A stretch of DNA of 64,000 nucleotides from Pseudopithomyces maydicus (GCA_026873275.1 JANTUC010000010.1:992001-1056000), one strand, 5' to 3'. Shown: positions 10,890-22,575, numbered from the stretch's first letter. Notes: generated by a model from the sequence alone, not told the origin. Translations and numbers: made by a program.

Positions 10890-11911
10890 ATGGAGCATTT
10901 TGCACCTCATAACAAATCTTGCTTTGAAGGGTTCTATTCCAAATTCGATCTCCCTTCGGGCTCTCACATCGTTTTGGTTCTGTGTTCGGTACCAGACGCC
11001 CACAAACTTCCTCCGCACATGGTATCCTTTACCTATTATCCCTCCACCGGCTTTCCGATATTTCAACGTGAGCACTGGGTATCAAATATCGAGCGCCAAA
11101 TCATCGGGTCGGGCAACGCATTCGAACTCAGGACTGATCTAGGGAGCATGCGCGTATCAGCGGACGGTACCACAAGTTACGACTTCGCAACTCAAGAATG
11201 GAACCTTCACGCTACGACGAGATCGCGTGTAGGATGGTTCCCAGAGAAGAAAAAGAGACGCCAGAGGGTTTGCTTGTACATCTCCCTCTGCCGCTTCACT
11301 GGCACGTGCATTCTCTGTCCTCGCAGACAAAGTTTCGACTAGAGATCCCATCCGAGAACGTAGTCGACGAAGATAAGGAAGGTATTGCCTACGTGCACCA
11401 AGAGAAGAATTGGGCCAATTCCTTCCCCTCTGCACACGTATGGGTCCAAGCGCGCGACCAAGCAGGCTCGCGCGGCATCTGTCTTGCCGGCGGAAAGATA
11501 CTGGGAATGGATGCTTTCATAATAGGCTATCGTAGTCCCTCTCTAAATCTCGACTTCCTGCCCCCTTTTGCACTTGCACTTCCTTTCTCCATGTCGCCAT
11601 TTATGAGCCATAGTGTTGACTATAGTACGAGGACATTTCGTCTCACCGTTTTCAACCTGTGGCACAAGATCGAGGTGAGGGCACAAGCACCGAAGGAGGG
11701 CGGTTGGTTTGGCTTAGGCAGCCCCTTTCCCGAAGGACACAGAGAAAACTACTGCAGTGAGAGCTTCCTGGCCGTGGTGAAAGTTACGGTATGGGAGAAA
11801 AGGAGATGGTGGGACTGCAGTTGGACAGAGATCAAGAAGGATGTGTTTAGGGGTGCAAGCCTGGAGTTTGCAGGAGAATATTTTCCCGGGCGAGGTGAGA
11901 CAAGTGGATAG
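10890..11911 (+). CDS. Tocopherol-cyclase-like (lipocalin-type) protein, frame broken at an A5 run
   Basis: Starts at the ATG at 10890 (MEHFAPHNKSCFEGFYSKFD). CFEGFYSKFDLPSG near the N-terminus and YVHQEKNWANSFPSAHVWVQ in the middle match the pattern of the tocopherol cyclase family (FEGWY.. and EKNWG..FP..W.W.Q), a beta-barrel fold found in plants, cyanobacteria and many fungi; in fungi the role is unknown, and tocopherol is not expected. The first half runs to about 11250, the second half continues in another frame to 11911. One additional A in the A5 run at 11250-11254 would join GWFPEKKK to ETPEGLLVHLPLPLHWHVHS as a continuous protein of about 340 residues. I see no GT..AG pair long enough to serve instead. 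Family assignment moderate; intactness depends on the run being undercalled. Confidence 0.66.
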
Positions 11912-12235
11912 GACGCAGTCGACATCAAGAAGGCATTGCGTGGCAAAGGCTTGCAATTCAGCCCAGCTCGCCGGGTTGATGGGTGAAGCATAAAGCTTGG
12001 GGGTCCCAAGCATCAGCGCATGGAAGCAGGATGATAGTAAATCACAAGTCATTGTGGAAATATCAGTAGTGGCGGGGCGAGGTGGAGATGCACCTCGGTA
12101 AAATATTTCATTTCAGATGCCTCCAACGGGGCTCATAATCATCCCATCTCGTGATAGTCCTTCCCAACCGTCATAACTCGTGAGACCTGCCGTCATATAT
12201 TCCAGAAAAGTTTAAGGAGGGGCGGTAGACAACGT
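11912..12235. other. Spacer between convergent genes
   Basis: 324 bp joining the 3' ends of the tocopherol-cyclase-like gene (plus) and eEF1B (minus). No gene seen. Confidence 0.5.
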
Positions 12236-13261
12236 CTACAACTTCTGCATAGCAACAACGTCGGTGGACTGGACATGGTCTTCGTCCTCCTCGATCTGCT
12301 GCTGCAGCTCGTCCAGGGAGACCTTCTCGTCCTCGACAACCAAGTTGATCTGCAGCTTCTTGATACCAAAGCCGACAGCAACGAACTGGTTGGCACCCCA
12401 GACAAGACCATCCTTCTCAATAGCAAGGACATTGGCCTTGAGCTCCTCAAGGTTAGTCTCGTCATCCCATGGCTTCACGTCAAGACTGGTTCAAGTCAGC
12501 GCTGTTCTTGCGATGGAGGAAGGATTCAACATACGTAACGATGGACTTGGCAGCAGGCTTGACCTTGCCGGCCTTCTTCTTGTTGTACTCGGCGAGACGC
12601 TCGGCCTTGATCCTCTCGGCCTCCTCGTCCACCTCGTCGTCACTGCCGAACAGGTCGACATCGTCGTCGTCCTCCTCAGCGGCCTCGGGAGCCTTGGCCG
12701 GGTTGACGGGCAGCTCGGTCTGCTCAGGGCCGTAGGCGGTGTGGTCCTTGGTTGGGTCACCGGGGAGCGAGGAGAACTCGGACTCCCAGGTGAGGATGTG
12801 GTTGTACCAGCGCCATGCGTAGGGGTACTTCTCAGGGGCGGGAGCAGTCTTCAGCTGCTGGAAGACCTTGACATCGGCCTGCGAGGGGGTGTAGCTATAG
12901 AGCAAGGTCAGCTGGTGCAGACAGAACGGTAGCTTCCATGCGTGGGGAGGAGAAAAGACGATCAGAGTTGCGACAAGCGCGAGGTTTTGTATTCAGATAG
13001 CGGGGTCTTAAGCCGCCTCATTAACACGGACCAATTGTTTTCATCACAAAGTCGTAAACAGAGAGTAGGAAAAGGCGTGTGGCGGAGAATGCATGCGGGT
13101 GAGGGGCACTTACCCGACGATGTAGCTGCGCGTCTTCACCCAGTTGTTGAGGATGGTGAGGCCTGCGTCGCTCTAGGCGATCCAGGTCAGCAACATGTGG
13201 AGGAGGGAGAGCAGCATGTCGGTTGGCGGAGGGCACGTACGACGAGATCGGAGAAGCCCAT
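12236..13261 (-). CDS. EFB1: Translation elongation factor eEF1B guanine-exchange subunit (EF-1 beta)
   Basis: complement(join(12236..12485, 12535..12894, 13114..13172, 13241..13261)), 229 residues. Exon joins give MGFSDLVSDAGLTILNNWVK then RSYIVGYTPSQADVKVFQQL, the GST-C-like N-terminal domain; an acidic linker (AAEEDDDDVDLFGSDDEVDE); and the exchange domain from LDVKPWDDETNLEELK to the invariant-type end DVVAMQKL. It reloads eEF1A with GTP during elongation. The first exon is just 21 nt. The second intron (12895..13113, 219 nt) is far longer than the neighbours' and carries a probable U18 snoRNA, as yeast EFB1 does. Divergent from HSP78 across 552 bp. Very confident on identity. Confidence 0.96.
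12958..13055 (-). ncRNA. Probable intronic C/D-box snoRNA U18 (SNR18 type)
   Basis: Inside the 219-nt second intron of the eEF1B gene. Read on the minus strand, a C box GTGATGA (13047..13041) is followed by TTGGTCCGTGTT, a 12-nt perfect antisense to the conserved 25S/28S rRNA segment AACACGGACCAA (the region targeted by the universal NL4 primer). Possible D boxes CTGA lie at 12996..12993 and 12965..12962; ATGA right after the guide may serve as D'. Counting five nt from there points to the A in AACACGG. From established knowledge, yeast U18 (snR18) sits in the EFB1 intron and guides A649/C650 in just this rRNA segment. Ends are approximate; the terminal stem is weak (ACGA with TCGT). Confidence 0.8.
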
Positions 13262-13813
13262 TTTGTGAGAGTGTGTCGGGAAGGTCGAAGAAGCTGAAAG
13301 GAGAGTGAACGTGGATGGGAGGGGAGGGGCGAGGAGAGGCAGAAGGGGTTTAAATTGCGAGAGGTTCAAAAATTCTTCCGACTCATTGCTAGCCCCGCGG
13401 CTGGCTGCCAAGCCGCTAACCACACCACGCTCCGCACGGCGCACCCGCCGCTACATCCCACGCCGGGGCTGCCTGCACTCGGTGCACTGTAGAACAGTCT
13501 ACTAGAACAGTCTACAGACTCTGCAGCAAGAACTTGCAGTACCATCTACATGCACGGGTGCCGTAGGCACTGCACCTGCTGCCTGCCGGACACCCCATGC
13601 CGGGCTCGTGGTGTGTGCCGCTTGTGTAGCCCCTCCCCGCGCTGCCAGGGCAACCTCGGAGCTCCTAGAAGGCGCTCGAATCGTCGCGCACCACTGGCCC
13701 ATTGTCATAGCGCCGCTGGACGGACGAACATATAACAACCATGCTCGTGCTGAGCCCTTGCATCTCAAGTGATACCAGTCGCGACCGCTGATATATTCTG
13801 TCGACGCAGCAGC
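13262..13813. promoter_or_regulatory. Shared divergent promoter region, eEF1B / HSP78
   Basis: 552 bp between divergent starts. Contains a near-perfect direct repeat TAGAACAGTCTAC twice in tandem (about 13490-13516). The AGAA cores could be heat-shock-factor half sites, but no canonical contiguous nTTCnnGAAn array was found, so this stays a guess. Confidence 0.4.
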
Positions 13814-16174
13814 ATGCTGGCCCGAGCAAGAGTCGCCGTGCGGCGCATCCCTCGAACAGCTCCGTCGTCAGTGTCACCTCGAATATCATCATCCGTCAGT
13901 AACGCCTGTATACGTGCGGTCCAGGCCCACTCCAGTCGCATCGCCCTACCAGCCACCGCAGTCCGGTGCTATGCGAGCGGGCGGCCCCATCCGCCGGGCG
14001 GCACACATCGCATGAACCTGGGCGGCGAGCCCGAGAAGGCTGCGCTCGAAGAGTATGGCGTCGACCTGACTGCACGGGCGCGCGACGGGAAACTAGATCC
14101 CGTCATTGGCAGAGACGGCGAAATACACAGAGCCATCCAAATCCTTGCTCGCCGAACCAAGAACAACCCCGTCCTCATCGGTGCAGCAGGCACGGGCAAG
14201 ACTGCCATCGCCGAAGCACTAGCCCAGAGAATCGTCCAGGGCGACGTGCCTGAATCCATAAAGGAGAAGCGAGTAGTGTCGTTGGATCTCGGACAACTCA
14301 TTGCCGGTGCAAAGTTCCGTGGCGACTTTGAAGAGCGGCTGAAGAAGGTCTTGAAGGAGGTGGAGGAGGCAAAGGGCGGCATTATACTATTCATCGACGA
14401 GCTGCACACGCTTCTGGGATTGGGCAAAGCCGAAGGCAGCATCGATGCGAGCAATCTCCTCAAGCCTGCCTTGTCCCGTGGTGAGCTTCAATGCTTCGGT
14501 GCCACCACCCTGAACGAATACAGGCAGATCGAGAAAGACGTCGCATTGGCACGCCGATTCCAGCCCATCGTCGTTTCCGAGCCGAGTGTACCTGACACTA
14601 TCAGTATACTAAGAGGCATCAAAGAGCGATACGAGACGCATCACGGCGTGCGCATCACCGATGGCGCCCTGGTTGCCGCTGCAACATACAGCAACCGTTA
14701 CATTACCGATCGATTCCTCCCGGACAAAGCCATCGATCTAGTTGACGAAGCTGCCAGTGCTTTACGGCTGCAGCAAGAGAGCAAGCCTGACCCTATCCAA
14801 GAGCTCGATCGCCAGATAATGACCATTCAAATTGAGCTCGAATCTTTGCGAAAGGAAACCGATGTTGCAAGCAAAGAACGACGGGAGCGGTTGGAGGAAA
14901 CACTGAAGAAGAAACAAGACGAAGTCACTGTTCTCATGGACAAGTGGGAGCACGAACGTGGCGAATTACAGAAGATAAAAGCCATTCAGGAGGAGCTTGA
15001 AAAGGCCAGGTTCGAGCTGGAATTGGCCCAACGTGAGGGCAACTTTGCCAAGGCTAGTGAGCTCCGTTACTCCAAGATCCCAGAACTCGAGCAACAATTA
15101 CCGAAAGAGGAGGAAGCCCGAGCGGGAAAAAGTCCCGATTCGCTACTCCACGATTCCGTCACAGCGGATGATATTGCCTCTGTGGTCTCTCGAACAACCG
15201 GCATTCCTGTTTCCAAACTCATGCGCGGTGAGAGCGAAAAGCTGATTCGCATGGAAGACGCCCTTCGTGCCCATGTACGAGGTCAGGACGAAGCCCTGAC
15301 AGCCGTAGCGAACGCTATTCGCATGCAAAGAGCCGGACTCTCTGGCGACAATAGACCTATCGCCAGCTTCATGATGCTTGGCCCTACGGGTGTTGGAAAG
15401 ACTGAAGTCTGCAAACGGTTAGCCGAGTTCTTGTTCTCAACACAGCAAGCTGTAATCCGTTTCGACATGAGCGAGTTTTCAGAGAAGCACACGGTCTCGC
15501 GACTGATCGGTTCACCTGCCGGATACGTTGGCTACGAAGATGCAGGACAGCTTACAGAAGCCGTGAGGCGAAAACCCTACGCTGTCTTGCTCTTTGACGA
15601 GTGGGAGAAAGCACACAAGGATATATCGACGCTACTCCTACAAGTGCTTGATGAAGGTTTTCTCACCGATGCACAAGGTCACAAGGTCGATTTCCGAAAC
15701 ACCATCATCGTGCTGACGTCGAACCTTGGAGCTGAAATCATTGTTGGAGACAATGCTCTACAACAAACCAGCGATTCGGGCGAAATCTCATCAGGGGTTC
15801 GTACGGCTGTTATGGACGTTGTGTCCGCATCCTACCCGCCCGAATTCTTGAATCGTATAGATGAATTTATTCTCTTCCGACGGTTGTCGCGCGAGGCATT
15901 AAGAGACATCGTCGACATTCGCTTGAAGGAATTACAAGAACGTCTAGACGAGCGCCGCATTACATTGGATGTACCCGATGAGGCGAAACAATGGCTATGC
16001 GATCGCGGCTATGACCCTCGTTTCGGTGCGCGACCGCTCAACCGGCTGATAGCAAAGCAGATTGGTAATGGGCTTGCTGATCAAATTATAAGAGGAGAGC
16101 TCAAAACCAGCGATACAGCGACAGTATCGATTAACGGAGATGGCAGTGGCCTACTCGTGAAAAAGACTGCGTGA
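13814..16174 (+). CDS. HSP78: Mitochondrial disaggregase Hsp78 (ClpB family)
   Basis: Single exon, 786 residues from the first in-frame ATG (MLARARVAVRRIPRTAPSSV), a typical Arg/Ser-rich mitochondrial presequence; the mature part begins near GEPEKAALEEYGVDLTARAR. Two AAA+ modules are present: Walker A GAAGTGKTA near residue 123 with Walker B ILFIDELHTLLG, and Walker A GPTGVGKTE near 523 with Walker B LLFDEWEKAHKD. Between them is the coiled-coil M domain (about 340-450). The ClpB amino-terminal substrate domain is absent, as in yeast Hsp78. It resolubilises aggregated matrix proteins with mtHsp70. The C-terminal part carries FLNRIDEFILFRRLS and GYDPRFGARPLNRLI, sensor-2 features. Complete and without introns. 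Confidence 0.95.
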   Translation: MLARARVAVRRIPRTAPSSVSPRISSSVSNACIRAVQAHSSRIALPATAVRCYASGRPHPPGGTHRMNLGGEPEKAALEEYGVDLTARARDGKLDPVIGRDGEIHRAIQILARRTKNNPVLIGAAGTGKTAIAEALAQRIVQGDVPESIKEKRVVSLDLGQLIAGAKFRGDFEERLKKVLKEVEEAKGGIILFIDELHTLLGLGKAEGSIDASNLLKPALSRGELQCFGATTLNEYRQIEKDVALARRFQPIVVSEPSVPDTISILRGIKERYETHHGVRITDGALVAAATYSNRYITDRFLPDKAIDLVDEAASALRLQQESKPDPIQELDRQIMTIQIELESLRKETDVASKERRERLEETLKKKQDEVTVLMDKWEHERGELQKIKAIQEELEKARFELELAQREGNFAKASELRYSKIPELEQQLPKEEEARAGKSPDSLLHDSVTADDIASVVSRTTGIPVSKLMRGESEKLIRMEDALRAHVRGQDEALTAVANAIRMQRAGLSGDNRPIASFMMLGPTGVGKTEVCKRLAEFLFSTQQAVIRFDMSEFSEKHTVSRLIGSPAGYVGYEDAGQLTEAVRRKPYAVLLFDEWEKAHKDISTLLLQVLDEGFLTDAQGHKVDFRNTIIVLTSNLGAEIIVGDNALQQTSDSGEISSGVRTAVMDVVSASYPPEFLNRIDEFILFRRLSREALRDIVDIRLKELQERLDERRITLDVPDEAKQWLCDRGYDPRFGARPLNRLIAKQIGNGLADQIIRGELKTSDTATVSINGDGSGLLVKKTA

Positions 16175-16597
16175 CATGTCTCCGCTTAAAACAAATTCTG
16201 ATGTGATGAGGTGCGCCCTATCACTATGTAAATAGTGTATTTCTAGCGTGTGTAAATAGTTGTACTCACTAATCCCGATGTATGTATTTATGTATGATTT
16301 TTCTTTATCGCAATGTCGTGAGCGAACCGCACTCAATGGTTTGACGTGTCTTGGCAATATCCCTTTACTGCCACTGTAAGACTCTCGGGGAGGGCTTCCT
16401 TTTTTTTTTTTTTTTGGGATGAGATGGAATCTACAGAGATAATGCGAGCAAGGTGCGGCTGGACGAGTTCGAAAGCTGAAGTAGGCACGCGTCCTGTCGT
16501 GCCTTCCTCTCGTTACCGCCACAAGTGGCATCTCATCGAGCCTTTCGGTGTTGATCCCCATTTCCCGACCGCACACTCCTCCCTCTTTGACCCCATC
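16175..16597. other. Intergenic spacer HSP78-MSH5
   Basis: 423 bp: HSP78 3' flank and MSH5 promoter/5' leader. Holds a long T run (about 16 T from 16400). In-frame ATGs upstream of 16598 exist but add no conserved sequence. Confidence 0.5.
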
Positions 16598-19500
16598 ATG
16601 TCCCTCAATAGACCTAAGCCGCAACTCCGAAACAAAGGTCGACACGGTAACAGTCGTCCAACCTCTGTTCCTGTAACTTGTCAACACGCGCCGTCTCGTT
16701 CGATTGTTGCTTCAAGCTCGGCAAGGTCTTCGCCTCAGATGCGGACCTTCAGAACGCCACAGCCGAGTAATAGTGAATCAAGCATGCTTCCACACGTGCT
16801 CTCACAAGAGCATCACCCCGAATTAGACCCTGATGATGACACCTTGAACGAAGTGGTCATGGCAGTAGATTTGGGGAGTAAGGGTAATGTCGGATGCTCC
16901 TATTATGTGGCTAGAGACGAAAAAATTTACCTCATGGAGGATGTCAAGTTGGGAGATGCCACAATTGTCGATTCATGTGAGTAATACAATTGAGAGTACA
17001 TCTTTTTGGGCTAAGCAGAAATAGTGAGAGTCTATATCGACCCGACAGTAATACTCGTCTCGACTAGGATAGACGACGCTGTTATGGAGATATTGGAGAG
17101 CTTAGCAGAAGACCGATTCTCGCTACCTTTTCTGTTGGAAGTTAGACCACCTGGCGAATTCGCCTTCGAGACTGCAAAAGGCAAACTTGCTAGCTTGAAG
17201 CTCGACAACACATACATGCCGCAAGTGAACTTCGTTGTACCGGGTGACCTTGGCCTGCTCGGAGAAGAGAGCCTAGAACATGCCCCAGGCCAACAGAGCA
17301 GACTACTGTATCTTGGTGGTATAATAGACTTAGAGAGTCGCCTGACTGTAAAGTTCCTTCGTCCTGTGTATATAAAGCGCTGACATGTTAAAGATCGGTT
17401 GCGCGGGAGCCCTTCTTTCGTATTTGCAAAGGCGACGTGCTGCTGCTTACCTTCCAGGGGATCAAGCAGCCCACGATCTCTTTGGCGTCTCAGCGCTCGA
17501 GATGTTCAATCTTCAAGACACCATGTAAGAACAATAGATCAGCCTTTTTATTGTCATTAAAACATCCAGGCTTATCAACCAAGACACTCTATGCTCACTC
17601 CAGATTATGGAGAACGAATCGCATCCGAATACACACAATCAAGGTCCAACAAAGACATCTTCTGGCTCTAAGGAGGGACTTTCTGTATTTGGTTTGTTTT
17701 GCCACCTAGCGCGCACATCGCAGGGTAAGCACCTTCTACGGCAATATTTTCTTAGGCCTAATATGAACTTGGACACAATCAATGGACGTTTGAACGCCAT
17801 TGAAACATTTATCCAACCGGAAAATGTAGTACCCTTTGAGTCAATGACCAAGAGTTTGAGATCAATCAGCAATATGCGGACTACATTAATTGGGCTGAGG
17901 AAGGGCATGATCACTGGTTCCACAAAGAACAGCTACAGCACTTCGAGTAATCTTTGGACGAGCATTCGACGATTCGCTTTTCACGCTCTAAAAATCAAAG
18001 AAACGTTTCATGAAGTAATCGGCAGTGAGTCTTTAGATATCAGGACGAAATTCTTTGAGCAAATTGAAGGATATCACCTCGCCCAAGTCGGTCGGAAAAT
18101 TAGTGACACCGTGGATCTTCAAAAGTCTGCCGATGAATGTCGTACTGTCGTTCTAGAAGGTATCGATGTGGAACTTGACAATATGAAACGTACATTCGCT
18201 GGTCTGGATGACTTGTTAAGCACGGTTGCCCGCAGCTTGTCGGAAAAATTACCAGCTACCTTTCAGGCCACCTTAAATGTTCTGTATTTTCCACAGATTG
18301 GCTTTCTCATAACAGTTCCTCTCGACTCCGAAACAAATGAAGCTGTTTATCGAGAAGATTCCTGGGAGCATATATTCTCTACTGAGGATCAGGTCTACTT
18401 CAAGAACAACCAAATGCGAGAGATGGACGGCCACTTCGGCGATTTGTACGGAATCATTTCCGATCGCGAGATTGAGATTTGTCATGAGCTTGCGCAATAT
18501 ATTCTTCAATATGAAGAAATATTGGCAAGAGCTTCAGATGTTTGCGGTGAGTTAGACAGCATCCTTGCTCTGTCACAGGCAGCCCGATTGTATAAACTCT
18601 GCCGCCCCAAAGTCTCTCAAGACAATACTCTTCGAATTATAGGCGGTCGGCACATTCTTCAAGAACTCAGTGTGAGCTCGTTCGTTCCTAATGACACATT
18701 CCTTGTTGGTGGTCCGGATATCAGTCAAGGCTCTGAGATGCGGTTGCCCGATAACTTATCTGGTTCCCACACATACACCCAGCCAACGGGCCCAAGCACT
18801 CTCATACTCACTGGTCCAAACTATTCTGGGAAGAGCGTTTATTTAAAGCAAGTTGCATTGATAGTGTACATGGCGCAGATTGGGAGCTACGTCCCTGCAG
18901 AAACCGCACAAATTGGGCTGACTGATAGAATATTGTCACGCGTCACCACCCGGGAAACAGTATCACGAATTCAGAGCGCTTTTATGATTGATCTACAACA
19001 AATCTCCCAAGCGTTGAGTCTGGCTACATCAAGGAGCTTACTGATAGTCGATGAGTTCGGAAAAGGCACAGATTCGAGTGACGGTGCCGGATTGGCTTGC
19101 GCTGTCTTTAATTATCTTACTTGCATGGGAGACCGGAGGCCTAAAATGATTGCAGCTACACATTTTCATGGTCTGTCTTCACATTATGTTCTATTCCGTG
19201 ATGTTCCTTCATACTGACAGTGTCTGCAGAGATATTTGAGAACAGGCTTCTCAAGGAAAGCCCACTAGTTGCTCTTGGACACATGCAGGTGAGAATCGAT
19301 GAGGCTGCTCCAGATCAAGACTCTCAGGTTACCTATCTCTACAAGTTAGGCACAACGGCACTATCCAGATATTTTGCTAATCCGTATTAGTCTTTGTGAA
19401 GGGCGGAGCAACTCCAGCTTTGGTACTAGGTAAATCACTTGCGGATAACTATGGATTCTATTATTGATTTCATCAAGTTGCGCAGCCATCAATGGGGTCC

Positions 19501-19759
19501 CAAAAGAAATCGTTCGACGCGCAGATGACTTGATATCAATGGCTTTAAAGGGCAAAGATCTCATCGCGGCTTGCTCAATTGTGCCACAGACTGAGCTCCA
19601 GGAACTCGAGGAAGCAGTCAGTCAATCTAAATACTCTTTATTCCTCTAACATCAAAACAGGAACATATTGCTCGGAGTTTTCTTGAGGTAGACGTTTTTA
19701 CGGATCCCAAAGCAGTACTGCACGATATTCTTACCGTTTTTGGTACAATTGAATCCTAA
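16598..19759 (+). CDS. MSH5: Meiotic MutS homologue MSH5
   Basis: join(16598..16976, 17016..17347, 17394..17524, 17570..19170, 19230..19344, 19391..19429, 19478..19616, 19661..19759), 944 residues. A low-complexity N-terminus leads to VVMAVDLGSKGNVGCSYYVA, the MSH5-type connector; then the lever domain (LTIGCAGALLSYLQRRRAAA, built across intron 2), clamp, and the ABC ATPase: Walker A GPNYSGKS near residue 695, signature region, Walker B LLIVDEFGKGTDSSDGAG, and ATHFH. The C-terminus (SFGTSCAAINGVPKEIVRRA, across intron 6) is diagnostic of MSH5. With MSH4 it forms MutS-gamma, which stabilises crossover intermediates in meiosis. Eight exons with tiny introns; the first is only 39 nt by my reading and exon 6 is 39 nt. 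The alternative acceptor for intron 1 would put a stop in frame. Confidence 0.9.
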
Positions 19760-22530
19760 TCATAAGAACCGACAATTAACGAATTCAAAATCGGAGTATA
19801 TGGCTATAATGGTATACAAGTCTCCCGAAAGAGCTTATTCCCGATCGGGTCGATACCTTGGGCTACCACTAGAAGTCGCTACAAGCTCGGGCTTCCGGTA
19901 AAGACATGACCAATGCGGTTATACTGTCACTTCTACTATAGAATCAATTACTGTAACTTATACATTTGATCTATTGTGATTTGTATATGAAATGAGTCCC
20001 ATATAAGATCGTACATATCCTTATTGAAGTGGACCAAAATGAATCGGGGCTCAAAGGGATATGCAACCCAGTCAATCTTGCAATAAATATTTTTAATCTA
20101 ATTCGAATAAACATAAGCTTGAGAGGCTACAATAGCCTCGTGGGCCGACGGAACGGTGTCCGCCTCTCGGTTTGCGAACTTCACCTCCGTGCCACGACTG
20201 CGCAAATAATCGAACAGTGACATGGAAAGAACTAATTTAGTGGGCCTATGCCACTGTTATTATTGAGAAGATTGTTTGCATTCCGGTATGGTATGATCAT
20301 CGCCACTGGACGAAGATCGAGATCCGTTACCTAGGCAGTTGCACTGCGACGAAAATCAAAACTTTCCATACATTACCGGCATTATAACATATCAGGAAAA
20401 CATTGCTGTTTTCCTTCTCTCCATTAACACATGCGCGCTGCCGCCACCAGGTACTCTAGGGAAGCTTATTCTGACGTCCTTCCCACGCTTCAAACGTTCC
20501 TGGTTGCTCTTCCGGCAACCGCCCCACGCAGCGTATCATTCCGTTTCCTTCGACGCTCGACGTGGGGGTACCAGCGACACAGGATCGGTCTAGAAGGCTT
20601 CGCACGTCTTCTCCCGCTGTTCTAGCTCCTCCCTCAGATTCGCCTAGGTCTTACAACTTGCAGCGATGTAAGCCATTCGAGTGGAGGCTTGCCATAAAAT
20701 TACCATTAGAACAGACAAGCATAGTTTGACGGATACAAACATAATTATTTTACCACACATGGGCAGCGCATCAAGAAAGCGCGATATCGCACGGGAATCA
20801 TGAGCATTGCTCCATAAACACACCGGCAAAGTGGCTAGCTCAGTTCAAGGCTCATACCTAGGTAACCTTGTAAGCTGGGCTCCTACTCCGGACGCAGAAC
20901 CCCGGTCGGTCTTTGAGCCGGTGAGCGAAGAGAAGGGACATTGTCAGCTGGCTGGGGAAGACTATGCGGCTCAACTCCTAGCGCATCCCCAGAAAAACCC
21001 GGTCCACACGAGACATGATCGTGCGTCGGCATATTGACCCACCGCGGCAGATAGACCATGTGGCTAAGGCAGCTGGCGGACGACCTCAAGTTGGCTGAGG
21101 CTACACAGTAGGATTCGAAAGGTGCTGTGCTAACCATCTTGGAGCAGATGCCCTTGCTGTGAGCCGGATGGACGCTGTCACCTGCAATGTTCGGCATTCA
21201 CTTCCAGTTGGGAAAACTTTGGAGAAGATTGAGGCTTATCCAGGAGCACATGCCGCAGAGCCGCACGTTAGCTTCATTGGATACATGTGGGCATGATTGG
21301 ACGGACAACAGCCGTGCAGATTCGATGAAGCCACTTATCAACACGCCATGGCGGCAACAGATGGTCGATTGCATGTTTCGAGAGATGACAATGGTGGGGA
21401 GGAAATGGGCTTGGTTTCAATTTGATATCAGAAGCGTTGGGAACACGAAATGTTGCCAGACGGACAGCATGACGGTGCGAAATGCGGTGTTTTCGAAGCA
21501 CTAGATAGAGGTCAGAAATACAAACGCAACAACGGGTCGAGCACGGTTGAAAGAGGGCAGTAGCAGCCATTCTGGCGTGGTTCTGTTTGGGGTTGGTTCC
21601 AGGCGAGCTAGCCGCGGGTTCAGAACCGCTCGGAATCCGAACAACAACAGGAGCCGCTGCAGAGCGTTTAAACGAGGAACCGCGAAGACGGCCACGACGC
21701 GCCAACGGCCACAGTAAGGTAGATATGGAATTTTGGATCTCGATCGCCCAGGAATGCCATCCGACTGTAGTCGACCGTTGCCTCGCTGGGTGTGGATGAA
21801 TTTTGGTAGCCGCCGTACTCGGACCGTTAATTCTGGACCATACGGAACACACCCACCAACATGATGGCTTGCACGGACCACGTACGCAGTCTTCCAAGCT
21901 TGCTGCTCTTTGCGATTTGCGACTTGCTCTTGAGGCCATACGGAGAACGCATGCACCACACTGAGCGCCTGGCACGGCCCCGCAACAGCGACTTTGGTCC
22001 AAGTTTGTGCCATGTCCAAGCACACGTCCTGACTAGGCGAACAAGCATGGAACCAGAGGCACTGAGAATAGCAGATCATGACCCACTCGGTATGGGCCTC
22101 GGTATGGGCTATGGCGAGGCAGCGCACGATAGTCTATCACCATGGTCTATAGACGCAAGTATGTACTGTCCCCACGTGTTGTTCTCCAGCTGTGGCTAGA
22201 GAAGCAAACCAAACCATGCGTTCCCAGGACCCCAGTCAAAGGAACGGGGCTAACGGAAAGTGGACCCTTGTGCTGGATTGACAGGCACAGGCATAGCAGC
22301 AGCGGACGGATTCGACATGTCTGATGGAAGATTGTTGCGTATGCCTGCCATCGCCGATCGACTGTCAAGAGGAAGCGGTTCAGGGTTTCAGCGGAGCGGA
22401 AGAAGACGACTCAGCCTGTAACAGGAGGCACACGACGTCCGATATCGCAGCTTCAGAGCCCAGCGCTGGGCAAGCTCTGAAATGCCATGCTCGGTCGCCC
22501 TGCGTCACTCAAGAGTACAGCTACCGCCAT

Positions 22531-22575
22531 GTACCACCATCCACCGCCATCCACCGCCATCCACCGCCATCCACT
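22531..22575. repeat. Short tandem repeat, 10-bp unit CCACCGCCAT
   Basis: Three exact copies at 22541-22570, with degenerate copies on either side. No gene context. Confidence 0.85.

Noticed and set aside
12264..12932. 222-codon plus-strand frame
   Set aside because: Antisense of eEF1B coding exons and intron.
20120..20210. tRNA-like stretch with GGTTTGCGAAC
   Set aside because: No consistent cloverleaf; stems fail to pair.
21274..22127. Overlapping minus-strand frames of 249 and 208 codons
   Set aside because: Cys/Arg/Ser-rich, no motif, mutually overlapping in different frames; no evidence of coding.
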